The notes beneath the pieces were generated by a model that saw only the letters and a program-made list of their open reading frames with translations, did no database searches and was not told the DNA's origin. A DNA stretch of 64,000 nt from an uncultured Elusimicrobium sp. GTDB lineage: Bacteria > Elusimicrobiota > Elusimicrobia > Elusimicrobiales > Elusimicrobiaceae. Shown one piece after another: positions 23,687 to 32,168 of this stretch. Position numbers and translations under genes: made by a program. Within the stretch, counting starts at the first letter, position 1; each line of letters opens with the position of its first letter. The stretch is taken from assembly GCA_937891135.1 (NCBI GenBank), contig CALAFB010000004.1, positions 67,701 to 131,700 of the forward strand. The letters are read 5' to 3'.

Positions 23687-25973
23687 GGTATTCTCCTTGG
23701 ATGAATTTTGCTGATTCTTCAAAATCGGTTCCTACTCCGGCCGCTTGAGCAGCACGAATCGTTTTGCCTGCCTGTTTGGCACGCAACATTTCTAATTTAG
23801 GTTTTATCATAGAAGAGGACAACCGGAACGCTAGTGCCGGGTTGCCGGATTCGTCCGTTAAATTTTCCGCAAGTACGCCGCTTTTAGAGGTGTTAGTAAA
23901 CATGGTATAAATGGTAGTATCTACTTGTTCGTTGACCCAATCCACCCAGCCACCTACCGAGGCTGAAATGATCGGCCCTACCGTATAAGCATTGTCAATT
24001 TGCATGTGCCCGTTGGTAAATACTGCCGATACACCCAATTCTTCTACCGCTACATCGCGTAATACCTTACCTACGCTGAAACTTCCAGCACGTTCCATGC
24101 GGTGCATCATAATAAACGGTTGAAATGTAACATTTAACGCTTCCTGTTCTTCGGCCCATTTTTCCATTTGGTGAATGGTCCCCTGTTTTAAATGTAGCTG
24201 TATCGGGCCGGACAGTTCTTTGGCCCTGGCTGTCATACCCGTAAAATCAAACGCAGCATAAAACGGCCCCCCCGTCAACACCCCGGAAGTAAAGGTATCT
24301 GCCGCTAAAGAACCTGAAAAATTCGGCATAAAATTGGGCAAACGGTCCCGAAAGTTACGCAGCCAAGCCAACTCCCCGGTAACTTCGGGGATAGGTTCCC
24401 CCCTATGTGTCAACGGTGTTATTACCGTTACAAAATCCTGTACGGTAGCAATAAAAGACATCGGGTCAAAATTTTGAAAATATAGCCGGGTATGGATACG
24501 GCGATCCTCTTTTTTTAAGTCCACTATGTTTATATCCAATTTCATGGGAACCTGATTCAGTTCGGCCCCTTCTATAGAACCGTATAAAGTACCCTTACGC
24601 CAACTGGCACTCAGTTTTAATTTATCAAACACAGAACGCGCTACGGTTAATTGCCCATCCGTAGTACGAACATATAAATCGGAAAATTGGTTTTTGGCTT
24701 GAAATTCCCCACTTATGTTTTTGGTTAGAAATCCATAGAAATTACCGGATACATTTTCGGCTTGTAGTGTTAGGAGGGGAAGGGCCCAAGTCTGCCCAGC
24801 GTAAGATAATTTGCCCCCTGCTTTGGCTTGGCCGGACAAACCATATTGCGCCAAAAAAGGAAGAATTTTTTCTTTCCCCAGTAACGTAAACCCGTTTGTA
24901 TCAAATGTAACCTGCGCGGAATTTTTGGAAAAATCTGCCTGCCCGCTAGCGGAAAGTTGGATATCTCCCACCGTGGCTGCCAGCTGGGTAACAGCGAGTT
25001 GGGTATAATTATCCGTCAAAATTCCGGTAGCTGTTATAGTAGAGGCAGGTACTTCAAATTCCTTATTGGGTAAGCCGAATTGGGATAAATCTTTAGCCTT
25101 AAAAGCCGGGGCAGCCACTTCTACTGAAAAGGAAGGGACTTTGAGATTTTCTAAATCCAATGTTATTTTCACCGGTTCATCAAACAAAGACACCTGTGTT
25201 TTTACCCCGCGTAGTGCAAATTTGGACCAATCCAAATCGGCTAAATTAAGTGTTCCGTTTACGTTAATTTCCAGTTCTGAAATACGCTCCTGCCATTGGT
25301 TACGCAATACCATTTCTAATTGAAACGGGGTATCATTATCAAATTGTAAATTATCAAAATGGGCATTAAATCCATACAACGAATGGGAAGCCCCAGACAT
25401 GTTATCTTGGAAATAAAAGACTCCGTTTTTAATGCTCCAATCTTCAATTTGCAAAGCAAATTTACGCCCGCCAATGTTGGTGTAGGCGGAGGATTCTGCA
25501 TGCGTATGCACTTGCGGCATATTATATTCTCCGTCAGAACGGCGTACTAAATTAAACCGTGGGCTGTTTAACGCAACCTCGTGAATAACCAGTTTTTTTT
25601 CAAATAAGGGTAACAGTTCAAAATGCAAGGTTACAGAATCGGCCGAGACGAGGGCTTGCCCCGGTTCCCCAACGGTATCTAAAATGTAAAACCCTTTAAG
25701 TTCCACCGTATTGATAAATTTAAGTTCTAACGAAGAAATTTTGACCGGGCGGTCCAACCATTGTTGCAATTGGGTGGTAATGACCTCGTTGATATGTTGG
25801 GCATTAAATGTTCGCAAAAAGAAAATCCAGCCTATGCAAAACAACAACAGCAACAACATCAGCGTAAACAACACAAGCCGCCACGTTGTTAAACAACTGG
25901 CTTTCGTGTAATGTTTAGTCTTACGAAGGAACCAACGTTTTTTGGCTTGTTTGCGTTTTTCTTGTTTCGTCAT
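23673..25973 (-). CDS. AsmA-like envelope protein
   Basis: A 766-residue protein with a basic cytoplasmic N-terminus (about 30 residues), one membrane helix (about 33-53), then a long beta-rich periplasmic part. The first 120 residues after the helix (RPVKISSLELKFINTVELKGFYIL) and the C-terminal region (VGKVLRDVAVEELGVSAVFTNGHMQID) fit the AsmA/DUF748 group, relatives of proteins that bridge the envelope and move lipids. Last 14 nt overlap the pyrE-like gene. Confidence 0.75.
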   Translation of the reverse strand: MTKQEKRKQAKKRWFLRKTKHYTKASCLTTWRLVLFTLMLLLLLFCIGWIFFLRTFNAQHINEVITTQLQQWLDRPVKISSLELKFINTVELKGFYILDTVGEPGQALVSADSVTLHFELLPLFEKKLVIHEVALNSPRFNLVRRSDGEYNMPQVHTHAESSAYTNIGGRKFALQIEDWSIKNGVFYFQDNMSGASHSLYGFNAHFDNLQFDNDTPFQLEMVLRNQWQERISELEINVNGTLNLADLDWSKFALRGVKTQVSLFDEPVKITLDLENLKVPSFSVEVAAPAFKAKDLSQFGLPNKEFEVPASTITATGILTDNYTQLAVTQLAATVGDIQLSASGQADFSKNSAQVTFDTNGFTLLGKEKILPFLAQYGLSGQAKAGGKLSYAGQTWALPLLTLQAENVSGNFYGFLTKNISGEFQAKNQFSDLYVRTTDGQLTVARSVFDKLKLSASWRKGTLYGSIEGAELNQVPMKLDINIVDLKKEDRRIHTRLYFQNFDPMSFIATVQDFVTVITPLTHRGEPIPEVTGELAWLRNFRDRLPNFMPNFSGSLAADTFTSGVLTGGPFYAAFDFTGMTARAKELSGPIQLHLKQGTIHQMEKWAEEQEALNVTFQPFIMMHRMERAGSFSVGKVLRDVAVEELGVSAVFTNGHMQIDNAYTVGPIISASVGGWVDWVNEQVDTTIYTMFTNTSKSGVLAENLTDESGNPALAFRLSSSMIKPKLEMLRAKQAGKTIRAAQAAGVGTDFEESAKFIQGEYHATK

Positions 25974-25979
25974 AGTTGC

Positions 25980-26657
25980 CTAGTGCAGGTGCACTCTTAT
26001 ATAGTTTACTATAATTTGCAGGCCTACGGTTGTATGAAGTAGCACTTGTTTGGCAGCGGCTCCCAAAAACACATCTTGCGGAAATAAAATTTTAAGTACC
26101 ACGGCTAATACCAGCATATTGGCTAGTACAATCAGCACACAAGAGAAAAACTTGCCGCCTGCCAAGGTCAAATCCGGCTGTTCTACTTCCCACAAGGTAT
26201 GAAAGGTTTGGATGAAGTGAAACATCATAAAAAACCCCACTACAAACAACACAACCGGGCGATAGGGGGCTAAATCCATAAAAAAATCCAGCAAAATATA
26301 AAGTAAGGCCGTTATAACGACGTACCCGGGCACAAAATACGGAGCCAACACTACTAAGGCATTGGTACGGTTCATTTTTACGTAACCGCTATCTTGCGCA
26401 ACAGACACTTTTTTAATGCGGATACCGCAAATAAGGGCCGTAAGTGCGTGCGTCATTTCGTGAATAAATACATACATGCGGGAAAAGTTATAAACCTTAT
26501 AGTGAATAACCGCATATACCGCCGCCCCGGCTACAAAACTAACGGCTGCGCTAAAATGTTCCAATACCCCCAGTAAAATGCGCAAATCCTGCCATACCAC
26601 TAAACACGTGATAGGCAGTAACAAAAGGGCCAACATAAATTTAAAAAATTTAGCCAT
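25980..26657 (-). CDS. Membrane metalloprotease, M50-like
   Basis: A 225-residue membrane protein with five to six hydrophobic helices. FIHEMTHALTALICG contains an HExxH zinc motif (His66, Glu67, His70) beside a membrane helix, as in M50-type intramembrane proteases or the DUF3267/M50B relatives. No clear second DG motif is seen, so catalytic activity is unproven. It overlaps the lipoate ligase stop by 1 nt and precedes the AsmA-like gene. Confidence 0.65.
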   Translation of the reverse strand: MAKFFKFMLALLLLPITCLVVWQDLRILLGVLEHFSAAVSFVAGAAVYAVIHYKVYNFSRMYVFIHEMTHALTALICGIRIKKVSVAQDSGYVKMNRTNALVVLAPYFVPGYVVITALLYILLDFFMDLAPYRPVVLFVVGFFMMFHFIQTFHTLWEVEQPDLTLAGGKFFSCVLIVLANMLVLAVVLKILFPQDVFLGAAAKQVLLHTTVGLQIIVNYIRVHLH

Positions 26658-27352
26658 TAAAACTTCTCCGTCCAGGCCGGGGTTTGGTATTGGGTATCCG
26701 CTTGTGTACGGGCCGCAGCAAGTGCGGACTCATCAACCGGTTGTACCTGTAATGCTACCCCTAAAAATTGGCGTACGCCTTCTATAACGGCTTGTTTGCA
26801 AGCCGGGTTTTCCCGCGCGCCGGGCAACTGCAAGGACCCTTGATAAAGGATGGTGGAACCAAAACGGCGGATCGCTCCCCCCAACATTTTTTGCCCGGTT
26901 TGTAAAAGTAAATCGTTTTCTACCGGGTTTACAAAACAAGCATTGGCGGTATGGTGTTGGCTAGGCGCATAGGCAGCAGCGGGTACTTTTTGGGTAAAGG
27001 CATAGGCCGTAATACCGTGCGTGGTTAGTGCCGTGCGAATGGACTGATGTAATTGGGCATAAATTGTGGACGGCCTTTCTTGCGACGGGAAAATTAAAGA
27101 AAAAGTCAGGTCCTCTGTATGATATACCACCCCGCCCCCGGTCGGCCGGCGGCAAATGGAGCCCTTAAAACTCGTATCTATTCCGCGGCGTACTTCACGC
27201 ACAAATTGGGCATAGCCGAACGTAACCGCCGGGCCGCCTGTCCATCGGTATAACCGCAAGATAATTTCCCCTGCACGGCTACGCGCGAGTGTTTCATCCA
27301 GGGCCATTTGTTCATATACGTTTAGCGGCGGAGTTGTAAGCAGCGTATTCAT
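26657..27352 (-). CDS. lplA: Lipoate-protein ligase A-like
   Basis: A 231-residue member of the biotin/lipoate ligase family. RRPTGGGVVYHTEDLTFSLI is the lipoyl-binding loop and TGQKMLGGAIRR holds the catalytic Lys. It should attach lipoate (or octanoate) to carrier proteins; GcvH at 19711-20091 is a likely target. The C-terminal accessory domain of full LplA is absent or very short, so it could be a LipM/LipL-type octanoyltransferase. Confidence 0.82.
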   Translation of the reverse strand: MNTLLTTPPLNVYEQMALDETLARSRAGEIILRLYRWTGGPAVTFGYAQFVREVRRGIDTSFKGSICRRPTGGGVVYHTEDLTFSLIFPSQERPSTIYAQLHQSIRTALTTHGITAYAFTQKVPAAAYAPSQHHTANACFVNPVENDLLLQTGQKMLGGAIRRFGSTILYQGSLQLPGARENPACKQAVIEGVRQFLGVALQVQPVDESALAAARTQADTQYQTPAWTEKF

Positions 27353-27394
27353 ATTGCAAAAATTATATCAAATTGCCGGCACGCTACAAAGGCA

Positions 27395-27423
27395 CCGAAA
27401 GGAAAAAACAATTATGTTATAAT
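27395..27423 (+). promoter_or_regulatory. Putative promoter of pilin D
   Basis: A perfect TATAAT lies at 27418-27423. The -35 region at 17 nt (27395-27400, CCGAAA) is poor. The conserved leader follows about 35 nt later. Confidence 0.5.
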
Positions 27424-27449
27424 AAAAAAAGAAGTAAATTAAAAATTTC

Positions 27450-27655
27450 ATTTTGTTTTTGGAAGCGTATGAAGAATACGTAGAACGCTTACCCAGTAAG
27501 CGTTACCTTAGAAGCCAAAAACGGCTGTTTTTAGGTACAAGATAATGTTTTTTCGCGAACTCATTATTTTGTACCGAGTGTTTTCGTTTTTTGACGGAAG
27601 CCGCGGCTGTGGTATTAGGTCTTCTAAGGTGCTTGGTATAGCAGCCGTTCTTCGC
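27450..27655 (+). ncRNA. Structured pilin leader RNA, copy D
   Basis: Leader of pilin D: GTTTTTGGAA, P1 (CGTAT/ATACG), P2 (AACGCTTAC/GTAAGCGTT), P3 27505-27514 with 27621-27630 (10 bp, perfect), CCAAAAA, P4 GGTACAA/TTGTACC (27534-27540 with 27569-27575) extended by GATAATG/CATTATT, GAGTG, P5, GCGGCTGTGG, CAGCCGTT at 27642-27649. It differs from other copies in having CGGCTG where they have TAGCCG after P3, and its final U-run is interrupted. Confidence 0.72.
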
Positions 27656-27691
27656 ATAGTTTCCTTAAGCAGAATAAAAGGAGATCAAACT

Positions 27692-28435
27692 ATGCAAAAT
27701 AAAAGTACCCGGCGGGGTAAAACGCAAAATGGAAATGTGGTTATTAAACAAAAGGGTCATTCCCAAGAGTTTCTATTGGGAATCTTCAACGCTTGCCGTT
27801 GTTATCAAAAGTCAATGGCCTTATTAAATAGGTACGTGGAAGATCCCCGATTACAGACCTCGGGGATGACACCCTTTACTTATAACGGCAACGACAAGAA
27901 TGCGGAAGAGCCCCGAGTGCTGCGTACAGCAACATTGGAGATGACAACTTTATTCAAGGATGAGGCCCTGAACAAAGACGCTTTCAGGGCTCCGCTTCGC
28001 TCCGGTTTTACGCTCATTGAATTGTTAGTTGTCATTCTTATCATCGGTATTTTGGCGGCGGTGGCGTTGCCGCAATATCAAAAATCGGTAGAAAAAGCAC
28101 GAGTAACAGAAGCGATAACGATGTTAAAAGAAATGTCGGCAGCCCAACGGCTCTGCGTATTAGAGTCCTCCAGTATGAACGATTGCGGCTCTGAAGATTT
28201 TTTTGAAACATCTTCTTTTGAACCACCAACCCCTCTATTGGATGCAGATAATTGTTCAGAGGGGCTTATTTGCTTTAAAACAAAAGATTGGGAATTTTGG
28301 TCAGAAGATACTCTTTACGCGAGACGATTTATCAATGAAAATGGAATTTATACACTTGGTATCTCTCCTACAGGTAACATCGAATGTGATGATTATCCAG
28401 GCAACCAAGAGTATTGTGCCAAAATCGGAATGTAA
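27692..28435 (+). CDS. Type IV pilin-like protein D with a very long prepilin leader
   Basis: A 247-residue prepilin. The cleavage site RSG before FTLIELLVV is at residue 105, so the leader is about 105 residues. Residues 1-12 ([12 protein letters not shown]) match pilin B; the remainder of the leader is built of short palindromic repeats read in frame. The mature part has Glu5, [24 protein letters not shown], a segment [18 protein letters not shown], and a variable C-terminus with paired Cys. ATG 27692 has an AAAAGGAG ribosome site; an upstream in-frame start lies inside the leader RNA and is rejected. Confidence 0.86.
   Translation: MQNKSTRRGKTQNGNVVIKQKGHSQEFLLGIFNACRCYQKSMALLNRYVEDPRLQTSGMTPFTYNGNDKNAEEPRVLRTATLEMTTLFKDEALNKDAFRAPLRSGFTLIELLVVILIIGILAAVALPQYQKSVEKARVTEAITMLKEMSAAQRLCVLESSSMNDCGSEDFFETSSFEPPTPLLDADNCSEGLICFKTKDWEFWSEDTLYARRFINENGIYTLGISPTGNIECDDYPGNQEYCAKIGM
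27759..27990 (+). repeat. Three short palindromes inside the pilin D leader coding region
   Basis: Three perfect 8-bp hairpins with 9-10-nt loops: ATTCCCAA/TTGGGAAT (27759-27783), ATCCCCGA/TCGGGGAT (27843-27867) and GCCCTGAA/TTCAGGGC (27965-27990). The second has loop TTACAGACC, close to the TTACGGGCC loop in a hairpin of the pilin B insertion, and ends GGGGATGAC. They look like members of one REP-like family. Confidence 0.65.
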
Positions 28436-28511
28436 ATTAAACATCGTAAAAGTACTGATCAAATAGTAGTACCCTGATTTGTTTACATTTGCACCATTTC
28501 CCGTTTGAGGT

Positions 28512-30992
28512 TTAATGGAGTATTTCCAGCGGGGCGAATTTGAGCATAAACGTCCGACGCGTGCCATTACTAAACGCTACGGTAATTTTGGAACTTTCGC
28601 CACTGCCTACAATTTGTACGATTTTTCCTTCGCCAAATACGCCGTGTTTTACACGGCCGCCTACGGCTACGCCGTCCTCGTTCTTGGGGCCGGGGGTGGC
28701 CGGTATGGCGGGGATTTTGGGGGCTTGCACAAAGCCGGGCACGCGGCGCGGATCGGATAGACTGGGTTGCTTGGGTTTAGCATAGAGCGCACTTACGGGC
28801 GGTATATCGTCGTACTCCGGGAAATCGTTATCTAAGGCAGATTCTATTTCGTAACCGTCCTCGTCATAGCGTTTTTGGAAGCGGCTCTTACGCGCGTAGC
28901 CCGCAAAACCGCCGTACGAACTACCGTAACTTTTGCGCGGGTAGTCGTCCGAATACTGGCGTTTGCGCGCCGTAAAGCGTTCGTAATTTCCGCCGGAATA
29001 AGCCGAACTCCCCCCCCACGCAAAGCGGTTTGGACGGGCTTGCACTTCTTCTTCCGTTAATAGTTTGCTTTCAAACAAGAAGCGGCTCGGCGGGTTTTCC
29101 TGTACTTGGCCGAATTTGCGCCGCCGCTCGGCATACGTTAAAAAGAGTTTCTCTTTAGCGCGCGTCATAGCCACGTAGCACAGGCGGCGTTCTTCTTCGG
29201 TATCGTCCTCGTTATCGCAGCCAATAGGGAACAAATTTTCTTCCAGCCCGGTGACAAACACGTTTTGAAATTCTAACCCTTTGGCCAGGTGCACGGTCAT
29301 CAAGGTTACCGCACCGCCCTCGCCAGCTTGGCTGTCGTCCTCGCCGGACAAGAGCGACACTTCCTGCAAAAAGTCCGCCACACTGGGCTCTTTTTCGCCG
29401 CGCTGGCAGCGTTCTTCGTACTCTTTGACGGCGTTAATTAAAGCGTCCAAGTTCTGCAAGCGGCTTTCGGCTTCGGGGTCTTTTTCCATCTCGGCCTTGA
29501 CGGCGTCCATATAGCCCGATTCAATCAAAATTTTGTGGAAAATATCGGCGGGGGCGGTCAGCAGCATATCGCCGCGCCAATGCTCAAACAATTGCGCCAA
29601 TTTCACGGCGGCCTTCATGGCCGCGCTGCCCAGGCCGGGCACATAGGCGGCTTTTTTGAGTGCGTCATACAGGGAAATCTGTTGTGCTTCGGCGTATGCC
29701 AACAAGCGGTCCTGCGCCACTTTGCCAAGCCCGCGCGTGGGCGTGTTGATAATGCGCAGCAGGCTCACGTTATCGGCAGAGTTGACCAGCAACCGCGCGT
29801 AGCACATGATGTCTTTAATTTCTTTACGGTCGTAGAAGCGCACCGTACCGATTAAGCGATACGGGATTTGGTATTTGCGGAAATAATCTTCAAAGCTGCG
29901 GCTCTGCGCGTTGGTGCGGTAAAAGACCGCCATGTCTTTCAAACTCGCGCCGTCGTTCTCTACGAGTTTTTGGATTTGCACGCTCACCCAGCGGGCCTCG
30001 TCGCCTTCGGTTTGGCAGGCGTGCACGGTAATGGGCTCGCCGGCGGATTTATCGGTAAATAGGTTTTTGTCTTTGCGTTTTTTGTTATGCGTGATGAGGC
30101 GGTTGGACGCTTCCAAAATGGCTTTGGTGGAGCGGTAGTTTTGCTCTAAGGTGATGATTTTAGCGTCCTTGAAATCTTTTTCAAACTCCAAAATATTACG
30201 GATGTTTGCCCCGCGCCAGGAGTAGATGCTTTGGTCCGGGTCGCCCACCACGCAGAGTTTGCGCGTTTTGGCGGTTAAATATTTGGTGATTAAATACTGC
30301 GTGTGGTTGGTGTCCTGATACTCGTCCACCAGCACGTATTGGAAAAAGTCTTGGTAATATTCGCGCACGTCCGCGTGGTCGCGCAGCAAGATGACGGTTT
30401 TGACTAACAGGTCGCCAAAGTCCAGCGCGCCGGCTTCTTTCAACTTCTGTTCGTAGCGGCGGTAGATTTCGGCGGCGCGGATTTTACCGTCTAAGCCCGA
30501 AGCGGTGGCCTGCTGCATGAGTCCGTCGGGCGTGACCATTTCATCCTTCGCGCGCGAGATAATACTGACAATTTGGTTGACCTCTTTTTTGGGCTCTTTG
30601 ACGCCCATTTGCTCTAAAAGTAGCGTGACGACTTTCTTCTGGTCGCTGTCATCATAAATGGCAAAATCTTTGGTGAGGCCGAGTTTCTCGGCATTTTGGC
30701 GCAATACGCGCACGCCGAACGAGTGGAACGTGTGAATCCACACGCGCCGCCCGGCCCCGGGCACGAGGGCTTCCACGCGCTCGCGCATTTCGCCGGCGGC
30801 TTTGTTGGTAAAGGTAACAGCCAAAATGCGCGCGGGATGATACCCGTCCGCGATTAACTTGGCGATTTTAGTGGTTAAAGTTTTGGTTTTTCCGGTCCCC
30901 GCCCCGGCCACAATGAGGCACGGCCCACCGTCGTACAGGGCGGCTTCTAATTGCTGGGGGTTTAATGATTTTAAAGATTCTTCAACGGTCAT
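28512..30992 (-). CDS. pcrA: ATP-dependent DNA helicase PcrA/UvrD
   Basis: An 826-residue superfamily 1A 3'-5' helicase for repair and replication. Motif I AGAGTGKTKTL (residues 30-40), motif II DEYQDTN, motif III GDPDQSIYSWRGA, motif IV QNYRST, and VTLMTVHLAKGLEF (motif V) are intact. After the core comes a low-complexity Arg/Ser/Tyr/Gly linker (about 645-740) and a Tudor-like end (GRVKHGVFGEGKIVQIVG) that in PcrA binds RNA polymerase. Its start overlaps the preceding RDD gene's stop by 4 nt. Confidence 0.95.
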   Translation of the reverse strand: MTVEESLKSLNPQQLEAALYDGGPCLIVAGAGTGKTKTLTTKIAKLIADGYHPARILAVTFTNKAAGEMRERVEALVPGAGRRVWIHTFHSFGVRVLRQNAEKLGLTKDFAIYDDSDQKKVVTLLLEQMGVKEPKKEVNQIVSIISRAKDEMVTPDGLMQQATASGLDGKIRAAEIYRRYEQKLKEAGALDFGDLLVKTVILLRDHADVREYYQDFFQYVLVDEYQDTNHTQYLITKYLTAKTRKLCVVGDPDQSIYSWRGANIRNILEFEKDFKDAKIITLEQNYRSTKAILEASNRLITHNKKRKDKNLFTDKSAGEPITVHACQTEGDEARWVSVQIQKLVENDGASLKDMAVFYRTNAQSRSFEDYFRKYQIPYRLIGTVRFYDRKEIKDIMCYARLLVNSADNVSLLRIINTPTRGLGKVAQDRLLAYAEAQQISLYDALKKAAYVPGLGSAAMKAAVKLAQLFEHWRGDMLLTAPADIFHKILIESGYMDAVKAEMEKDPEAESRLQNLDALINAVKEYEERCQRGEKEPSVADFLQEVSLLSGEDDSQAGEGGAVTLMTVHLAKGLEFQNVFVTGLEENLFPIGCDNEDDTEEERRLCYVAMTRAKEKLFLTYAERRRKFGQVQENPPSRFLFESKLLTEEEVQARPNRFAWGGSSAYSGGNYERFTARKRQYSDDYPRKSYGSSYGGFAGYARKSRFQKRYDEDGYEIESALDNDFPEYDDIPPVSALYAKPKQPSLSDPRRVPGFVQAPKIPAIPATPGPKNEDGVAVGGRVKHGVFGEGKIVQIVGSGESSKITVAFSNGTRRTFMLKFAPLEILH

Positions 30993-31561
30993 TTTGTTTC
31001 TTCTTTTTGTTTTTGTGGTGCGGCTTGCGGGGTATCTTGCGGCACGTTTTGCACCACTTGTAAGCCCATCAGTTTTTTACCGAGGGAGGCCCCAAACATA
31101 CTTTCTAAAACTGAAAAATAAATTAAAATAAGTATGGGCCCTAATACCCAACCACTCAAAAACCACAAAAACATTTTCTCCATATCATTCCAAACAAAAG
31201 TAGCCAAAAATATAATGCCCCATATTAAGAAAAATAATCCAATACATTCTATACCATATGCACTAAAAACCCGCTTGGCAGAAGACTGGTTCATGAATAA
31301 CTTAAGATGAAATAATTTTTTTCCTAAACTACCTTTTCCGTGCTGCTCAAACAGTGCAAAATATCCCGCATTTAAAATTAAGAAAATTGCGAGGTTGATA
31401 GAAATGCTCCACATCCAAGGCAAGGTACTTATAGCGGAACGTACCTCCCACATGTAATACCCCAAATTAAGCACAAATAAAATTAAAATATCAATGCTAT
31501 ACGCACCCAACAATCGCCAAAAACCGGGTTTTTGTAATACTACTTCTATTTTATTTTCCAT
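30989..31561 (-). CDS. RDD family membrane protein (third)
   Basis: A 190-residue membrane protein beginning MENKIEVVLQKPGFWRLLGAYSIDIL, with RDD-type GSLGKKLFHLKLF and GASLGKKLMGLQVV segments and four or five hydrophobic helices. The C-terminal tail is Gln/Pro/Lys-rich. The first 50 nt of the gene match the next gene almost exactly (two differences), indicating a recent tandem duplication or gene conversion at the 5' end. Function unknown. Confidence 0.75.
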   Translation of the reverse strand: MENKIEVVLQKPGFWRLLGAYSIDILILFVLNLGYYMWEVRSAISTLPWMWSISINLAIFLILNAGYFALFEQHGKGSLGKKLFHLKLFMNQSSAKRVFSAYGIECIGLFFLIWGIIFLATFVWNDMEKMFLWFLSGWVLGPILILIYFSVLESMFGASLGKKLMGLQVVQNVPQDTPQAAPQKQKEETK

Positions 31562-31564
31562 AAT

Positions 31565-32155
31565 TTATTCTCCTTTTTTTGTTTGTGGTGCGGCTTGCAC
31601 GACGGTTAACCCCATGAGCTTTTTGCCCAGGGTTTTGCCAAAAAAATGTTCTAACATAGCAAAATATAATATTATTGCACTAAAATACAAAGAGGTCATA
31701 CCCCAAAAAACACAATAATAAAACGTACCGGGATTACAGTCAAAACAAACTAGAGCCTGTATAATCAAACCCACTATTAGACAAAATGTTAATGCAGGAA
31801 TAAGCAGTAGGAAATCAAGGCCATACGCTGCCAATAATTTCTTTTGTATATTTTGTTGAGTTTCTCCGAAAATTCTTATTCCAAGTAACCGCTTGCCAAG
31901 GGTTTGTTTTCGCCAACTTTCACATCCGGCAAAATACAAAATATTAGGGATACAAATACATACTGTACATATTCCCACTAGTATAAATACACCCAAATGC
32001 TCGTCCACACCCATAATCCTATTGGGGACAAATACCCAAAGCAGTTTCCACAGAACCCAGGCAACAAAAAATGTAATTATAAAATCTATAAAATATGCCC
32101 CAAATAGCCGCCAAAAACCGGGTTTTTGTAATACTACTTCCGTTTTATTTTCCAT
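31565..32155 (-). CDS. RDD family membrane protein (fourth)
   Basis: A 196-residue paralogue of the downstream gene: MENKTEVVLQKPGFWRLFGAYFIDFI, then TLGKRLLGIRIFGET and KTLGKKLMGLTVVQAAP. Four to five membrane helices and several Cys in the middle. Located 3 nt upstream of its paralogue and 13 nt after the RNA methyltransferase gene. Confidence 0.75.
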   Translation of the reverse strand: MENKTEVVLQKPGFWRLFGAYFIDFIITFFVAWVLWKLLWVFVPNRIMGVDEHLGVFILVGICTVCICIPNILYFAGCESWRKQTLGKRLLGIRIFGETQQNIQKKLLAAYGLDFLLLIPALTFCLIVGLIIQALVCFDCNPGTFYYCVFWGMTSLYFSAIILYFAMLEHFFGKTLGKKLMGLTVVQAAPQTKKGE

Positions 32156-32168
32156 AATTTACACTCCT

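Noticed and set aside
27545..27691. Upstream start of pilin D at 27545
   Set aside because: It would translate the structured leader; ATG 27692 has a proper ribosome site and aligns with the start of pilin B.
28449..28478. Terminator between pilin D and pcrA
   Set aside because: The stem GTACT/AGTAC is only 5 bp with an 11-nt loop; too weak to call.
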